In this document: positions 7,674 through 14,434 of the stretch, in pieces | Layout of the letters: every line of letters starts with the position of its first letter | Numbering within the stretch: position 1 is the stretch's first letter | Assembly: GCA_009885185.1 (NCBI GenBank) | Contig: VFLF01000198.1 | Location: 1-17,554, forward strand | Source of the DNA: Nitrosomonadales bacterium | GTDB taxonomy: Bacteria; Pseudomonadota; Gammaproteobacteria; Burkholderiales; SG8-41 | DNA: 17,554 nt | Reading direction: 5' to 3' | Translations under genes and position numbers: made by a program | The notes under the pieces: model-generated | Database searches by the model: none | What the model was told of the DNA's origin: nothing | What the model saw: the letters and a program-made list of their open reading frames with translations, nothing else

Positions 7674-8660
7674 TTGAAATTACCTTTGAACACGGCGCTC
7701 GCCGCCGCCTTGATGCCGGCCACCGTGGCAACCGCTGCCCCGGCCCTCGCCGCGGACACGAAATTCCCCACACGCCCGGTGCGCGTGATTGTCGCCTCGT
7801 CCGCCGGCACCGGCGCCGACATTTTCGCGCGCGTCGTGGCGCAGGGACTCACCGATCATTACAAGGAACAAGTGGTGGTGGAAAACCGCGTCGGCGCGGG
7901 CGGTCTCATCGGCGGCGTGCATGCCGCCAACGCCACGCCCGACGGGCATACGCTGTTCATGGCATCGACCTCCACTTATGTATCGCCGCTGATGCAGGCG
8001 AAGCCCGCGTATCAGCCAATACAGGATTTCGCCGCGGTGGCGCAGGTCACCGCCGTTACCAGCGTGGTGATGGTCAGCGCCAGCATGCCGGTGAAATCAG
8101 TCAAGGAACTGGTCGCGCTCGCCAAAGCCAAACCCGGCGCGCTCAATTACGGCTCGGTGGGCGCGGGCACGGCGGCGCATCTGTCGGCGGAGATTTTCAA
8201 GCGCGCGGGCGGCATCGACATCGTGCATGTGCCGTTCAAAGCGGTGGCCGACATGTACACCGAAGTCGCGTCGGGCCGCGTGCATGTGCTGGTGTTCGTG
8301 GTCACCAGTTCGCTGGGATTTTTAAAGGACGGCAAGGTGCGCGGCCTTGCCGTCACCAGCCATCAGCGCAGCTTTAATTTGCCCGACCTGCCCACCGTGG
8401 CCGAAGCCGGTTTACCCGGCGCCGAATCCGAAACCCCGTACGGCTTTCTCGTCCCGGCGAAAACGCCGCGCGCAATGGTCACCCGGCTCGGCTCGGACAT
8501 CGTCACCGTATTAAAAAAACCCGACACCAAGGATCGCTTCGAAAAACTCGGCGCGCAACCGTATGTTGATACCAGCCCCGAAGCGTACGAGAAATACGTG
8601 CGGCGCGAGTACGAGAATTTCCGCAAATTGATTCCCGAGATTGGATTAAAGCCACAGTGA
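7674..8660 (+). CDS. Bug/TctC family substrate-binding protein (3), divergent ligand loop
   Basis: This periplasmic Bug/TctC binding protein has 328 residues from a TTG start supported by GGGAG. The signal peptide is about residues 1-27 (MKLPLNTALAAALMPATVATAAPALAA), followed by KFPTRPVRVIVASSAGTGADIFARVVA. Other family blocks are EQVVVENRVGAGGLIGG, TPDGHTLFM, LNYGSVGAGTAAHLSAEIF, VHVPFKAVADMY, VRGLAVTSHQRS and VPAKTPRAMVTRL. Compared with its four paralogues in this window it is the most divergent. The ligand loop normally written PGGGxD is AGTGAD (44-49), VPYKG is VPFKA, and the usual AP.GTP is VPAKTP. It probably recognises a different ligand, but no specific one can be named. It follows the thioredoxin-like gene by 37 bp on the same strand and may be co-transcribed with it. 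Confidence 0.9.
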   Translation: MKLPLNTALAAALMPATVATAAPALAADTKFPTRPVRVIVASSAGTGADIFARVVAQGLTDHYKEQVVVENRVGAGGLIGGVHAANATPDGHTLFMASTSTYVSPLMQAKPAYQPIQDFAAVAQVTAVTSVVMVSASMPVKSVKELVALAKAKPGALNYGSVGAGTAAHLSAEIFKRAGGIDIVHVPFKAVADMYTEVASGRVHVLVFVVTSSLGFLKDGKVRGLAVTSHQRSFNLPDLPTVAEAGLPGAESETPYGFLVPAKTPRAMVTRLGSDIVTVLKKPDTKDRFEKLGAQPYVDTSPEAYEKYVRREYENFRKLIPEIGLKPQ

Positions 8661-8929
8661 CCGATTCGGCCAGTGATTTTCGGGGTGCTGCATGCTGAAA
8701 TGATTATGCAAGCAATCGCGCAGGCGTGGCGAGCAAATCCCCCTGAGAGCCGCCGAGCAGCGCAGTGGAAACTGGGGGGGTCGGCGAGGACTGTCTGAGT
8801 CCTCGCGGGGGGTATCGCGAGGACGAGTTCCGCAGCCGCCAGTTTTCGCGAGCAGCGCAGGGAAGCCCGAAGGGCCGGCGAACCGGGGGCCGCCTTTCTT
8901 TGTTGTTGAAAAACTTTCGGAGCAACCGC
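8661..8929. repeat. Repeat-derived spacer between two Bug genes
   Basis: I see no gene in this 269-bp stretch. It contains a perfect 9-bp hairpin, GCGAGGACT-gtctg-AGTCCTCGC, at 8784-8806, with a further GCGAGGAC at 8817-8824. A low-complexity tail ending in GGGGGCCGCCTTTCTTTG (8885-8902) resembles the repeat often seen between genes in Comamonadaceae and relatives. In those repeats the CTTTCTTTG part is normally one arm of a longer inverted repeat; the second arm is missing here, so this looks like a decayed copy. The hairpin is followed by G's rather than T's, so it is not a normal terminator. The frame of the next gene stays open back to 8765, but that part reads repeat sequence. Confidence 0.55.
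8918..8922 (+). promoter_or_regulatory. Shine-Dalgarno fixing the GTG start of Bug gene 4
   Basis: CGGAG lies 7 nt before GTG 8930. The ATG at 8765 would add 55 residues of repeat-encoded sequence ahead of the signal peptide, so the GTG is preferred. Confidence 0.65.
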
Positions 8930-9901
8930 GTGCAACTCCCCACAAAGTGCGTCGCACTACTAACCGCCCTCGGCGCAATCCTAACCCAAGCGCAGTCCAC
9001 CAACTACCCCGTCCGCGCCATCCGCTGGGTCATCCCCTACCCCGCCGGCGGCGGCGCCGACATCATCGCGCGTCCCATCGCGCTGGCGATGGGTGAAATG
9101 ATCGGCCTGCCCATCGTCTACGACAATCGCGGCGGCGGCAGCGGCATCATCGCCGGCGAGATCGTCGCCCGATCCGCGCCCGACGGTTATACGCTGCTGC
9201 TCGGCAACCCGTCGCTGATCACCACCAATCCCAGCCTCTATCCGAAAATGCCGTTCGATACGCTCAAGGATTTCACCGCGATATCAAAATTCGCCAACGT
9301 GCCGAATCTGCTGGCGGCGCATCCGGCACTGCCCGCGCGCAACATGCAGGACTTGATCGATTTCGCCAAGGCCAACCCTGGCAAGGTCAACTGGGCCTCG
9401 TCCAGCGTCGGCTCCGGCGGGCATCTCGCGGTGGAACTGATACAGGCGAAGACAGGCATCAAGGTAGTACACGTCGCCTACAAGGGCGCGGGGCCGGCGC
9501 TGGTAGGACTCATCGGCGGCAACGTGCAACTGTTGTTCGCGGGGCCGGGCGTGCTCACGCCACACCTCAAGGCCGCACGCGTGCGCGCACTCGCCATCGG
9601 CAGCCTGCAACGCATTGCCATTCTGCCCGACGTGCCGACGCTGGATGAATCCGGCTTGTCCGGCATGGAAACCGGCTCGTGGCACGGCCTGATGGCGCCG
9701 GCGCGAACGCCCGCCTCGGTGATCAAATTCCTGCACGCCGCCACGGTGAAGGTATTGAACACGCCGGAGATCGCCGCGCGTCTGGCGGCGGACGGCGCGC
9801 TCGTATCAGGCAATACGCCGGAGCAATTCAGCAAGGACATACGCGCCGAGACGACGATGTGGGCGCGAGTGATTAAGGAGGCGGGAGTTAAGCTGGAATA
9901 A
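8930..9901 (+). CDS. Bug/TctC family tripartite tricarboxylate transporter substrate-binding protein (4)
   Basis: This periplasmic Bug/TctC binding protein has 323 residues when started at GTG 8930. The start gives a compact signal peptide, MQLPTKCVALLTALGAILTQAQ. The mature protein opens with NYPVRAIRWVIPYPAGGGAD, the Gly-rich loop at 38-44, followed by LPIVYDNRGGGSG, APDGYTLLLG, KVNWASSSVGSGGHLAVELI, VHVAYKGAGPAL, VRALAIGSLQRIA and the conserved LMAPARTPASVI. The C-terminus MWARVIKEAGVKLE resembles that of Bug 2. It ends 21 bp from the convergent enolase-superfamily gene at 9923. Because acid-sugar catabolic genes often sit beside their transporters, a sugar-acid ligand is possible, but nothing in the sequence proves it. 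No TctA or TctB membrane gene is nearby. Confidence 0.92.
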   Translation: MQLPTKCVALLTALGAILTQAQSTNYPVRAIRWVIPYPAGGGADIIARPIALAMGEMIGLPIVYDNRGGGSGIIAGEIVARSAPDGYTLLLGNPSLITTNPSLYPKMPFDTLKDFTAISKFANVPNLLAAHPALPARNMQDLIDFAKANPGKVNWASSSVGSGGHLAVELIQAKTGIKVVHVAYKGAGPALVGLIGGNVQLLFAGPGVLTPHLKAARVRALAIGSLQRIAILPDVPTLDESGLSGMETGSWHGLMAPARTPASVIKFLHAATVKVLNTPEIAARLAADGALVSGNTPEQFSKDIRAETTMWARVIKEAGVKLE

Positions 9902-9922
9902 GCGCGCGGTGATGCTTGTTTC

Positions 9923-11092
9923 TCAAAACGCAAACTCCGGCCCCTCCACATACTTGAATCGCTCCAGCGCGTCTTTGCGCAGGGTAAAGCCCAGCCCCGG
10001 ACGATCCGGCGCGTACACATAACCATCGCGTATGTCGTACGGCTCGTTAAAGAGTTCGTTCATCATCGGCATATAGCCCTGGCTGGTTTCGAGAATATGG
10101 CAGTTGGCCGCCGACATGGCGACGTGAATGCTGGCGGCGAACAACACGCCGGCGCCCCAGGCGTGCGGCGCGAGTCGCAGGTCGTGCGCGGCGGTGAGCG
10201 CGGCGATGCGGCGAATTTCGGTGAGTCCGCCCGCGCGCGCGACATCGGGCTGCGCGATGTCGATGGCCTTGTGTTCAATCATGCTGCGAAAACCGTAACG
10301 CGAAAACTCGCGCTCGCCGGACGCAATCGGGATACGCGTGGAGGCGCGCACTTCGGCCATGCCCGCGTGGTTGTCAGGCGATACCGGCTCTTCAAACCAC
10401 GCGATGTCGTAAGGCTCCAGCGCCTTGGCGAGACGTATCGCCACCGGCACTTCCAGCGAGGCGTGCGCATCCACCATCAGCTCCACGTTGGAGCCGATGC
10501 CGCGGCGCGCAGCTTCGACGCGGCGCACGCAGTTTTCAATCGAGAATCCGTCGCGGCCCACCACGCGCATTTTCACGGCGGTGAAGCCCTTGGCAGCGTA
10601 ACCGCCGAGTTCCGCCTCGGCTTCGTTGCCCGGCGCCCAGCCGCCGCTGGCGTAGGCGCGTACCTTGTCGCGCACCGCGCCCAGCGCCTGATACACGGGG
10701 ATGCCCAACGCTTTGGCTTTCACGTCCCACACGGCGATATCGACGCCCGAAATCGCTTCCATCACCATGCCGCTGCGGCGGCTGGTTTCGGCCTGCGGCA
10801 CACCACGCTCCAGCGCGGGTTTGGCGCGCGAGCCGTTGTACATTTTTTCGAAAATGCGTTCGGAGAACATCGGGTCTTCGCCGATAAGTTCAGGCGCAAG
10901 TTCGTGTTCGACGATGGCAGCGATAATCGGCGGCGTGCCGAGCGAGGCGCCCATGCCAGTCAGGCCGTTATCGGTTTCCACGATAATCAGCGTGGCGTCG
11001 CTTTTCATTTTGGTGCCGAGGTCGGTGCGATGACGGCGCTCCGGCGGCACCGGGTCGGACATGGGGATGGCGCGAATGTTGGTGATTTTCAT
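9923..11092 (-). CDS. Mandelate racemase/muconate lactonizing enzyme family protein (enolase superfamily, probable acid-sugar dehydratase)
   Basis: Enolase-superfamily enzymes abstract a proton next to a carboxylate to racemise, cycloisomerise or dehydrate organic acids, using Mg2+ in a TIM-barrel active site. The 389 residues show the expected order: an N-terminal capping domain with VETDNGLTGMGAS (38-50), a Lys-x-Arg base motif AVKMRVV (Lys174, Arg176), metal ligands Asp208 (MVDAHASL), Glu234 (WFEEPV) and Glu260 (IASGERE), and the His/Asp dyad Asp283 (AQPDVARAGG) with His310 (APHAWG). A His/Asp dyad with a Lys on the other side is the mandelate-racemase subgroup pattern, which contains many aldonate and aldarate dehydratases. 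The usual KxK is KxR here. The substrate cannot be assigned. GAGG sits 5 nt before the ATG at 11092. The gene converges on Bug 4, a plausible transport partner. Confidence 0.9.
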   Translation of the reverse strand: MKITNIRAIPMSDPVPPERRHRTDLGTKMKSDATLIIVETDNGLTGMGASLGTPPIIAAIVEHELAPELIGEDPMFSERIFEKMYNGSRAKPALERGVPQAETSRRSGMVMEAISGVDIAVWDVKAKALGIPVYQALGAVRDKVRAYASGGWAPGNEAEAELGGYAAKGFTAVKMRVVGRDGFSIENCVRRVEAARRGIGSNVELMVDAHASLEVPVAIRLAKALEPYDIAWFEEPVSPDNHAGMAEVRASTRIPIASGEREFSRYGFRSMIEHKAIDIAQPDVARAGGLTEIRRIAALTAAHDLRLAPHAWGAGVLFAASIHVAMSAANCHILETSQGYMPMMNELFNEPYDIRDGYVYAPDRPGLGFTLRKDALERFKYVEGPEFAF

Positions 11093-11125
11093 GATGACCT
11101 CGCGTGTTGAAAATTCAAAAACTTT

Positions 11126-11261
11126 TTTGCCGCGGATTTACACAGATGAACACAGATTAAAACTCAACCAGTCACTCCCGTGTAGACGGGAACCCATAAC
11201 ACCGCAGTCTGCGGCGCTTAGCATCCACCCCCGGGTTTAATCTGTGTAAATCCGTGGCAAA
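11126..11261. repeat. Composite inverted-repeat element with nested hairpins
   Basis: Two arms in opposite orientation enclose about 75 bp. The left arm starts TTTGCCGCGGATTTACACAG (11126) and runs to 11161. The right arm (11236-11261) reads, on the minus strand, TTTGCCACGGATTTACACAG followed by ATTAAA. The arms match except for one base and a 10-bp duplication (ACACAGAT repeated) in the left arm. Between them are two small hairpins, TCCCGT-gtag-ACGGGA (11176-11191) and CCGCA-gtc-TGCGG (11202-11214); the first resembles one REP unit. No open frame of interest crosses it. It resembles a non-autonomous repeat (MITE- or REP-like) between the enolase-superfamily gene and the permease. It could also form a strong terminator-like structure in RNA. 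Confidence 0.7.
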
Positions 11262-11279
11262 GGGCTTCGATGTTAAGTA

Positions 11280-11299
11280 TTTGTTTATAAACAACTTTT
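11280..11299. promoter_or_regulatory. AT-rich 14-bp palindrome, second copy near hemC start
   Basis: TTGTTTATAAACAA (11281-11294) is a perfect palindrome. With its flanks (TTTGTTTATAAACAACTTTT) it matches 19 of 20 bases at 7123-7142, on the same strand, beside the hemC start. It stands out from the GC-rich surroundings. It could be an operator or a fragment of a dispersed repeat; the sequence does not decide. Confidence 0.4.
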
Positions 11300-11300
11300 A

Positions 11301-12188
11301 TTATTTCGTTTCAGCCAGCGTGGCGATACGGATGCCGATTAGCACCAGCACTGCACCGGCTATCGCCATCGCGCCGAGGGTTTCACCCAACAGTATCCAC
11401 GCAAACAGCCCGGCCATCACCGGCTGCAACAACAGGCCGACGGATGACAGCGTAGCGGGCAAATGCGCCATCGCGTACGCGATCAGGCTTTGTCCGGCGA
11501 CCTGCGAAATCAGCGCGAGTGCGAACACTTTTGTCCAGCCCGCCGCCGTCGCCGGGAAAAATACTTCGCCCGACAGCCACGCAATCGGCAACAAAAATGC
11601 CGCCGTCACCACGCTGCTCATCGCCATGATGCGCGCAGTGCTCACGGTGCCGCGCAGTTTAGTGACCGTCAGTTGATACGCCGCGTAGAACATCGCCGTC
11701 ACCACGCCCAGCATATCGCCGAGCATGGCCTTGCCGCCGTGCGAAAAATCGCCGCCGATCAACAGCATCACGCCGGTGAGCGCGGCGGCGAGTCCTGCGA
11801 GAAACATCAGTGTTGGCTTCTTGCGCCACAGCAGCCATGCCGCCAGCGTGACGAATATGGGCGCCAGATTCGCCAGCAGCGTGGCATTGGCCACCGAGGT
11901 CAAAATGATCGAGCTATGCCACACCGCGAGATCGCCGGCGAAAAAAAATCCGGCGGCGAACATCAGTCCGCGCGGACTGGCGGACGATGATGCGGCCGCG
12001 GCGTGCCGTTGCGCGCCCCACGCCCACGCCCACAAGAACGGCAGCGCCAGAAACACCCGCCAGAACGCGGTGGATATCGGCCCGGTTTCGCTGACCTTGA
12101 CGAACAACGCCGAGGTGCCGATGCAGGTCGCACCCGCGAGCAGTGCGACGATGGCGAGTGTGCGGGCGCGGGCTGCAGGATGTGTCAT
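11301..12188 (-). CDS. EamA/DMT superfamily transporter
   Basis: This is a drug/metabolite-transporter superfamily permease, an inner-membrane carrier often acting as an exporter of amino acids or other small metabolites. The 295 residues contain two EamA repeats, about 14-150 and 155-290, with ten hydrophobic segments. Family marks are the N-terminal segment GTSALFVKVSETGPISTAFWRVF, the first-repeat end ANATLLANLAPIFVTLAAWLLWRKKPT, and in the second repeat AYQLTVTKLRG and AGQSLIAYAMAHLPATLSSVGLLLQPVMAGLFAWILLGE, the typical E-containing end. The substrate is not predictable. It has no clear Shine-Dalgarno. It is separated from the enoyl-CoA hydratase gene upstream by 170 bp containing a REP-like element, and from the next gene by the composite inverted repeat, so it is probably transcribed on its own. 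Confidence 0.9.
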   Translation of the reverse strand: MTHPAARARTLAIVALLAGATCIGTSALFVKVSETGPISTAFWRVFLALPFLWAWAWGAQRHAAAASSSASPRGLMFAAGFFFAGDLAVWHSSIILTSVANATLLANLAPIFVTLAAWLLWRKKPTLMFLAGLAAALTGVMLLIGGDFSHGGKAMLGDMLGVVTAMFYAAYQLTVTKLRGTVSTARIMAMSSVVTAAFLLPIAWLSGEVFFPATAAGWTKVFALALISQVAGQSLIAYAMAHLPATLSSVGLLLQPVMAGLFAWILLGETLGAMAIAGAVLVLIGIRIATLAETK

Positions 12189-12230
12189 TACGGTTTGTGT
12201 TGCAAAAACATCAGGAGACTTTTTCCACCC

Positions 12231-12341
12231 CCGTCATTCCGGCGCAGGCCGGAATCCAGTTTGCATCCGATCCGAGGGATGAAAAATGCACGCGCTGCGT
12301 GTGTAGAACGCACTGGATACTGGCGTTCGCCAGTATGACGG
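12231..12341 (-). repeat. REP-like two-hairpin element, second copy in opposite orientation
   Basis: Two facing palindromes span 111 bp. The left is ATTCCGGC-gcag-GCCGGAAT (12236-12255) and the right is ATACTGGC-gttc-GCCAGTAT (12317-12336), with outer CCGTCATT and ATGACGG ends. Read on the minus strand, the order (CTGGC-type hairpin, then CCGGC-type hairpin) and the size match the element at 907-1019, while the 53-bp centre does not. It lies between the enoyl-CoA hydratase and the DMT permease genes and outside any credible gene. Confidence 0.8.
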
Positions 12342-12358
12342 ATAGAGATTCCCGCGAC

Positions 12359-13144
12359 TCACCTGCCGGTGAACTTCGGTTTACGTTTCTCGATAAACGC
12401 CGCCATGCCTTCTTTCTGATCCTGCGAGGAGAACAGCATTTGTATCGCCTTGGTTTCCAGCGCCAGACCGGTGTCGAGCGCGGCATCCATGCCGCGCAGC
12501 ACGCATTCCTTGATCTGCTCGACGGCCAGCGGCGACAGTTCGGCGATCTGTTGCGCCATGGCGATGGCGCGTTTCTCCACCTCGGCGTCAGCGACGATTT
12601 CACTAACCAGGCCCATGTCGGAGGCTTCTTTGGCGCTGATTAAATCGCCGGTGAGCAAATAGCGCATCGCTTTGTATTTGCCCACCGCGCGCGGAAACCG
12701 CTGCGTGCCGCCGCCGCCGGGGATGATGCCGATTTTCACTTCGGGCTGGCCGAAGCGCGCGCCTTCGCCGGCGATGATAATGTCGCAGGTCATCGCCAGC
12801 TCGCAGCCGCCGCCGAGCGCAAAGCCGTTGACCGCCGCGATCACCGGCTTGGGGCAGGAATAAATCGTGCGCCACAATTTGTGCGTGCCGCGCAGCAACA
12901 TTTCAATCGCGCCCGCGCCCGCCATCTCCTTGATGTCGGCGCCGGCGGCAAAAGCTTTGTCGTTTCCGGTCAGCACGATGCAGCGTATCGCAGGATCATC
13001 GGCCATCTCGGTCAGGTGCTTGGCCAGCAGTTTGCGCACTTCAAGGTTCAACGCGTTGCGCGCATCGGGACGGTTGATGCGAATCAGGCCCACGCCTTCG
13101 GCGGGGCGCTCGGTAAGTACGACGGGAGCGGCGGGAGCATTCAT
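12359..13144 (-). CDS. Enoyl-CoA hydratase/isomerase family protein (crotonase)
   Basis: Crotonase-fold enzyme, most likely an enoyl-CoA hydratase adding water across the 2,3 double bond of an acyl-CoA in fatty-acid or aromatic-acid breakdown. There are 261 residues from the ATG at 13144, which has AAGGA 7 nt upstream; an in-frame ATG at 13165 adds seven residues and has no such site. Catalytic features match rat mitochondrial hydratase: the oxyanion-hole segments AFAAGADIKEM and NGFALGGGCELAMTCD, and both acidic residues, Glu115 (GGCELA) and Glu135 (FGQPEVKIGIIPGGGGTQR). With both glutamates present, hydratase activity is more likely than isomerase or hydrolase activity. The C-terminal block FSSQDQKEGMAAFIEKRKPKF is typical. 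It diverges from Bug 5 across about 128 bp, which may carry a shared regulatory region. The pathway substrate is unknown. Confidence 0.92.
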   Translation of the reverse strand: MNAPAAPVVLTERPAEGVGLIRINRPDARNALNLEVRKLLAKHLTEMADDPAIRCIVLTGNDKAFAAGADIKEMAGAGAIEMLLRGTHKLWRTIYSCPKPVIAAVNGFALGGGCELAMTCDIIIAGEGARFGQPEVKIGIIPGGGGTQRFPRAVGKYKAMRYLLTGDLISAKEASDMGLVSEIVADAEVEKRAIAMAQQIAELSPLAVEQIKECVLRGMDAALDTGLALETKAIQMLFSSQDQKEGMAAFIEKRKPKFTGR

Positions 13145-13227
13145 TTCACGATCCTTCGATGGCAATTAAAAATGAGACCGGAAGAATACCTGTTCGAGGT
13201 GATATCACCAAACGCGCCAACCGCCGT

Positions 13228-13254
13228 TTGACCCTTTTGACTCTTTTGACTCTT
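13228..13254 (+). repeat. Three tandem 9-bp repeats upstream of Bug gene 5
   Basis: TTGACCCTT, TTGACTCTT and TTGACTCTT follow one another without spacing in the divergent region between enoyl-CoA hydratase and Bug 5. Each unit contains TTGAC, a -35-like core, so the array might be a promoter or binding region. It may equally be simple slippage. Confidence 0.4.
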
Positions 13255-13272
13255 TGGCCCCGGTCAAATACG

Positions 13273-14283
13273 ATGTGCGTAATGTCCCAACACAAACTAC
13301 AACGTCTTCCGTGGCGTGCCGTGCTGGCCGTGCTTGCATTGTCAGCCGGCGCAGCCGCCGCGCAGCAAACCGCACCGCGCGCCGATGGCTATCCCACGCG
13401 CCCCATTCGCGTCATTCTCGGCATCGCGCCCGGCGGCGGCACCGATATCGTGTCGCGCGCGGTGGGGCAGAAGCTCACCGAGCGCTGGGGTAAATCGGTC
13501 GTTATCGACAATCGTCCGGGCGCGAACGGCGCCATTGCGTTTGATCTGGTGGCAAATGCCGCGCCCGACGGCCACACGCTTTACGTCGGCACGCTGTCCA
13601 ACGTCGCCAGCGCCACGCTGATCAAGGCGGTGACGTACGACACGCGCAAGGCGTATGTGCCGGTAGTGCAGATGACCACGCAACCGTATTTGTTGATCGT
13701 CAATCCATCGGTGCCCGCAAAAACCGTGAAAGAGTTCATTGCCTACGCCAAGGCCAACCCCGACAAGCTGAATTACGCCTCGTCGGGCAACGGCACGATC
13801 TCGCACGTGGGCATGGAGTTGTTCAAATCGCAGACCGGCATCAACATTCAGCACATCCCGTACAAAGGCGTGTCGGTCGGGCTGGTAGACATGATCGGCG
13901 GTCAGATTCATTCGATGCTGGGCAGCGCGCTGACGGTGTCGTATCACGTCAAGGCCGGGCGCCTGCGACCGCTGGGCGTATCGAGCCTGAAACGCTCGCA
14001 GGCGTGGGCCGACCTGCCGACGATTGCCGAATCCGGCGTGCCGGGCTTCGAGGCCAGCAACTCACACAGCCTGTTCTCGCCGGCGGGCACACCGCCGGCG
14101 ATCGTGCTGGCACTGAACACGGAAATCAATCGCATCATGCGCGAGCCGCAGATGACCGCCAAGCTCGCCGCCGATGGTGCGGAGCCGGTGCCGCCGAACA
14201 CGCCCGAAGAGTTTCGCAAGATTTTTCTGGCGGAACACGACAAGTGGGAGCGCTATTTCACGAAGGCGCCCAGTCAAAAATAA
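13273..14283 (+). CDS. Bug/TctC family tripartite tricarboxylate transporter substrate-binding protein (5)
   Basis: This periplasmic Bug/TctC binding protein has 336 residues from ATG 13273. ATG 13282 is an equally good start, giving MSQHKLQRLPWRAVLAVLALSAGAAAA as signal peptide. An ATG at 13159 in the same frame would add 38 residues that read through the divergent promoter region and the 9-bp repeats, so it was not used. Mature-protein marks are YPTRPIRVILGIAPGGGTD (Gly-rich loop, 52-58), KSVVIDNRPGANG, APDGHTLYVG, LNYASSGNGTISHVGMELF, QHIPYKGVSVGLVDMIGG, LRPLGVSSLKRS and FSPAGTPPAIVLAL. It diverges from the enoyl-CoA hydratase gene; this hints at, but does not prove, a ligand that is broken down as a CoA ester. 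No membrane transporter subunits are nearby. Confidence 0.91.
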   Translation: MCVMSQHKLQRLPWRAVLAVLALSAGAAAAQQTAPRADGYPTRPIRVILGIAPGGGTDIVSRAVGQKLTERWGKSVVIDNRPGANGAIAFDLVANAAPDGHTLYVGTLSNVASATLIKAVTYDTRKAYVPVVQMTTQPYLLIVNPSVPAKTVKEFIAYAKANPDKLNYASSGNGTISHVGMELFKSQTGINIQHIPYKGVSVGLVDMIGGQIHSMLGSALTVSYHVKAGRLRPLGVSSLKRSQAWADLPTIAESGVPGFEASNSHSLFSPAGTPPAIVLALNTEINRIMREPQMTAKLAADGAEPVPPNTPEEFRKIFLAEHDKWERYFTKAPSQK

Positions 14284-14434
14284 GGGCAAAATTCATGCTG
14301 GCGCCCACCTGTTGACTGCAATGAAGGCTGGCGTTTACGGCTCCAATTTGCTATTTTTCGTTACGCATTAACGCAGCACCCGATCCCCGCAGGCAATAAA
14401 CTCTACTGCTTTAGCGAACAGGAGGACCCGTAGC

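Noticed and set aside
877..8660. Interpretation of Bug, hem and thioredoxin-like genes as one functional system
   Set aside because: The hem genes are in their usual order and the Bug genes are on the opposite strand with their own signals; adjacency alone is no evidence of a joint system.
8784..8806. Hairpin considered as a rho-independent terminator for Bug gene 3
   Set aside because: The 9-bp stem is followed by a G-run, not T's, and it sits over 120 bp past the stop inside a repeat.
10097..11110. 337-codon plus-strand open frame opposite the enolase-superfamily gene
   Set aside because: It is a His/Arg/Ala-rich shadow of a gene with all catalytic residues intact, and resembles no protein family.
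13228..13254. Possible CRISPR or iteron array
   Set aside because: Only three 9-bp units without spacers; no cas or replication genes nearby.
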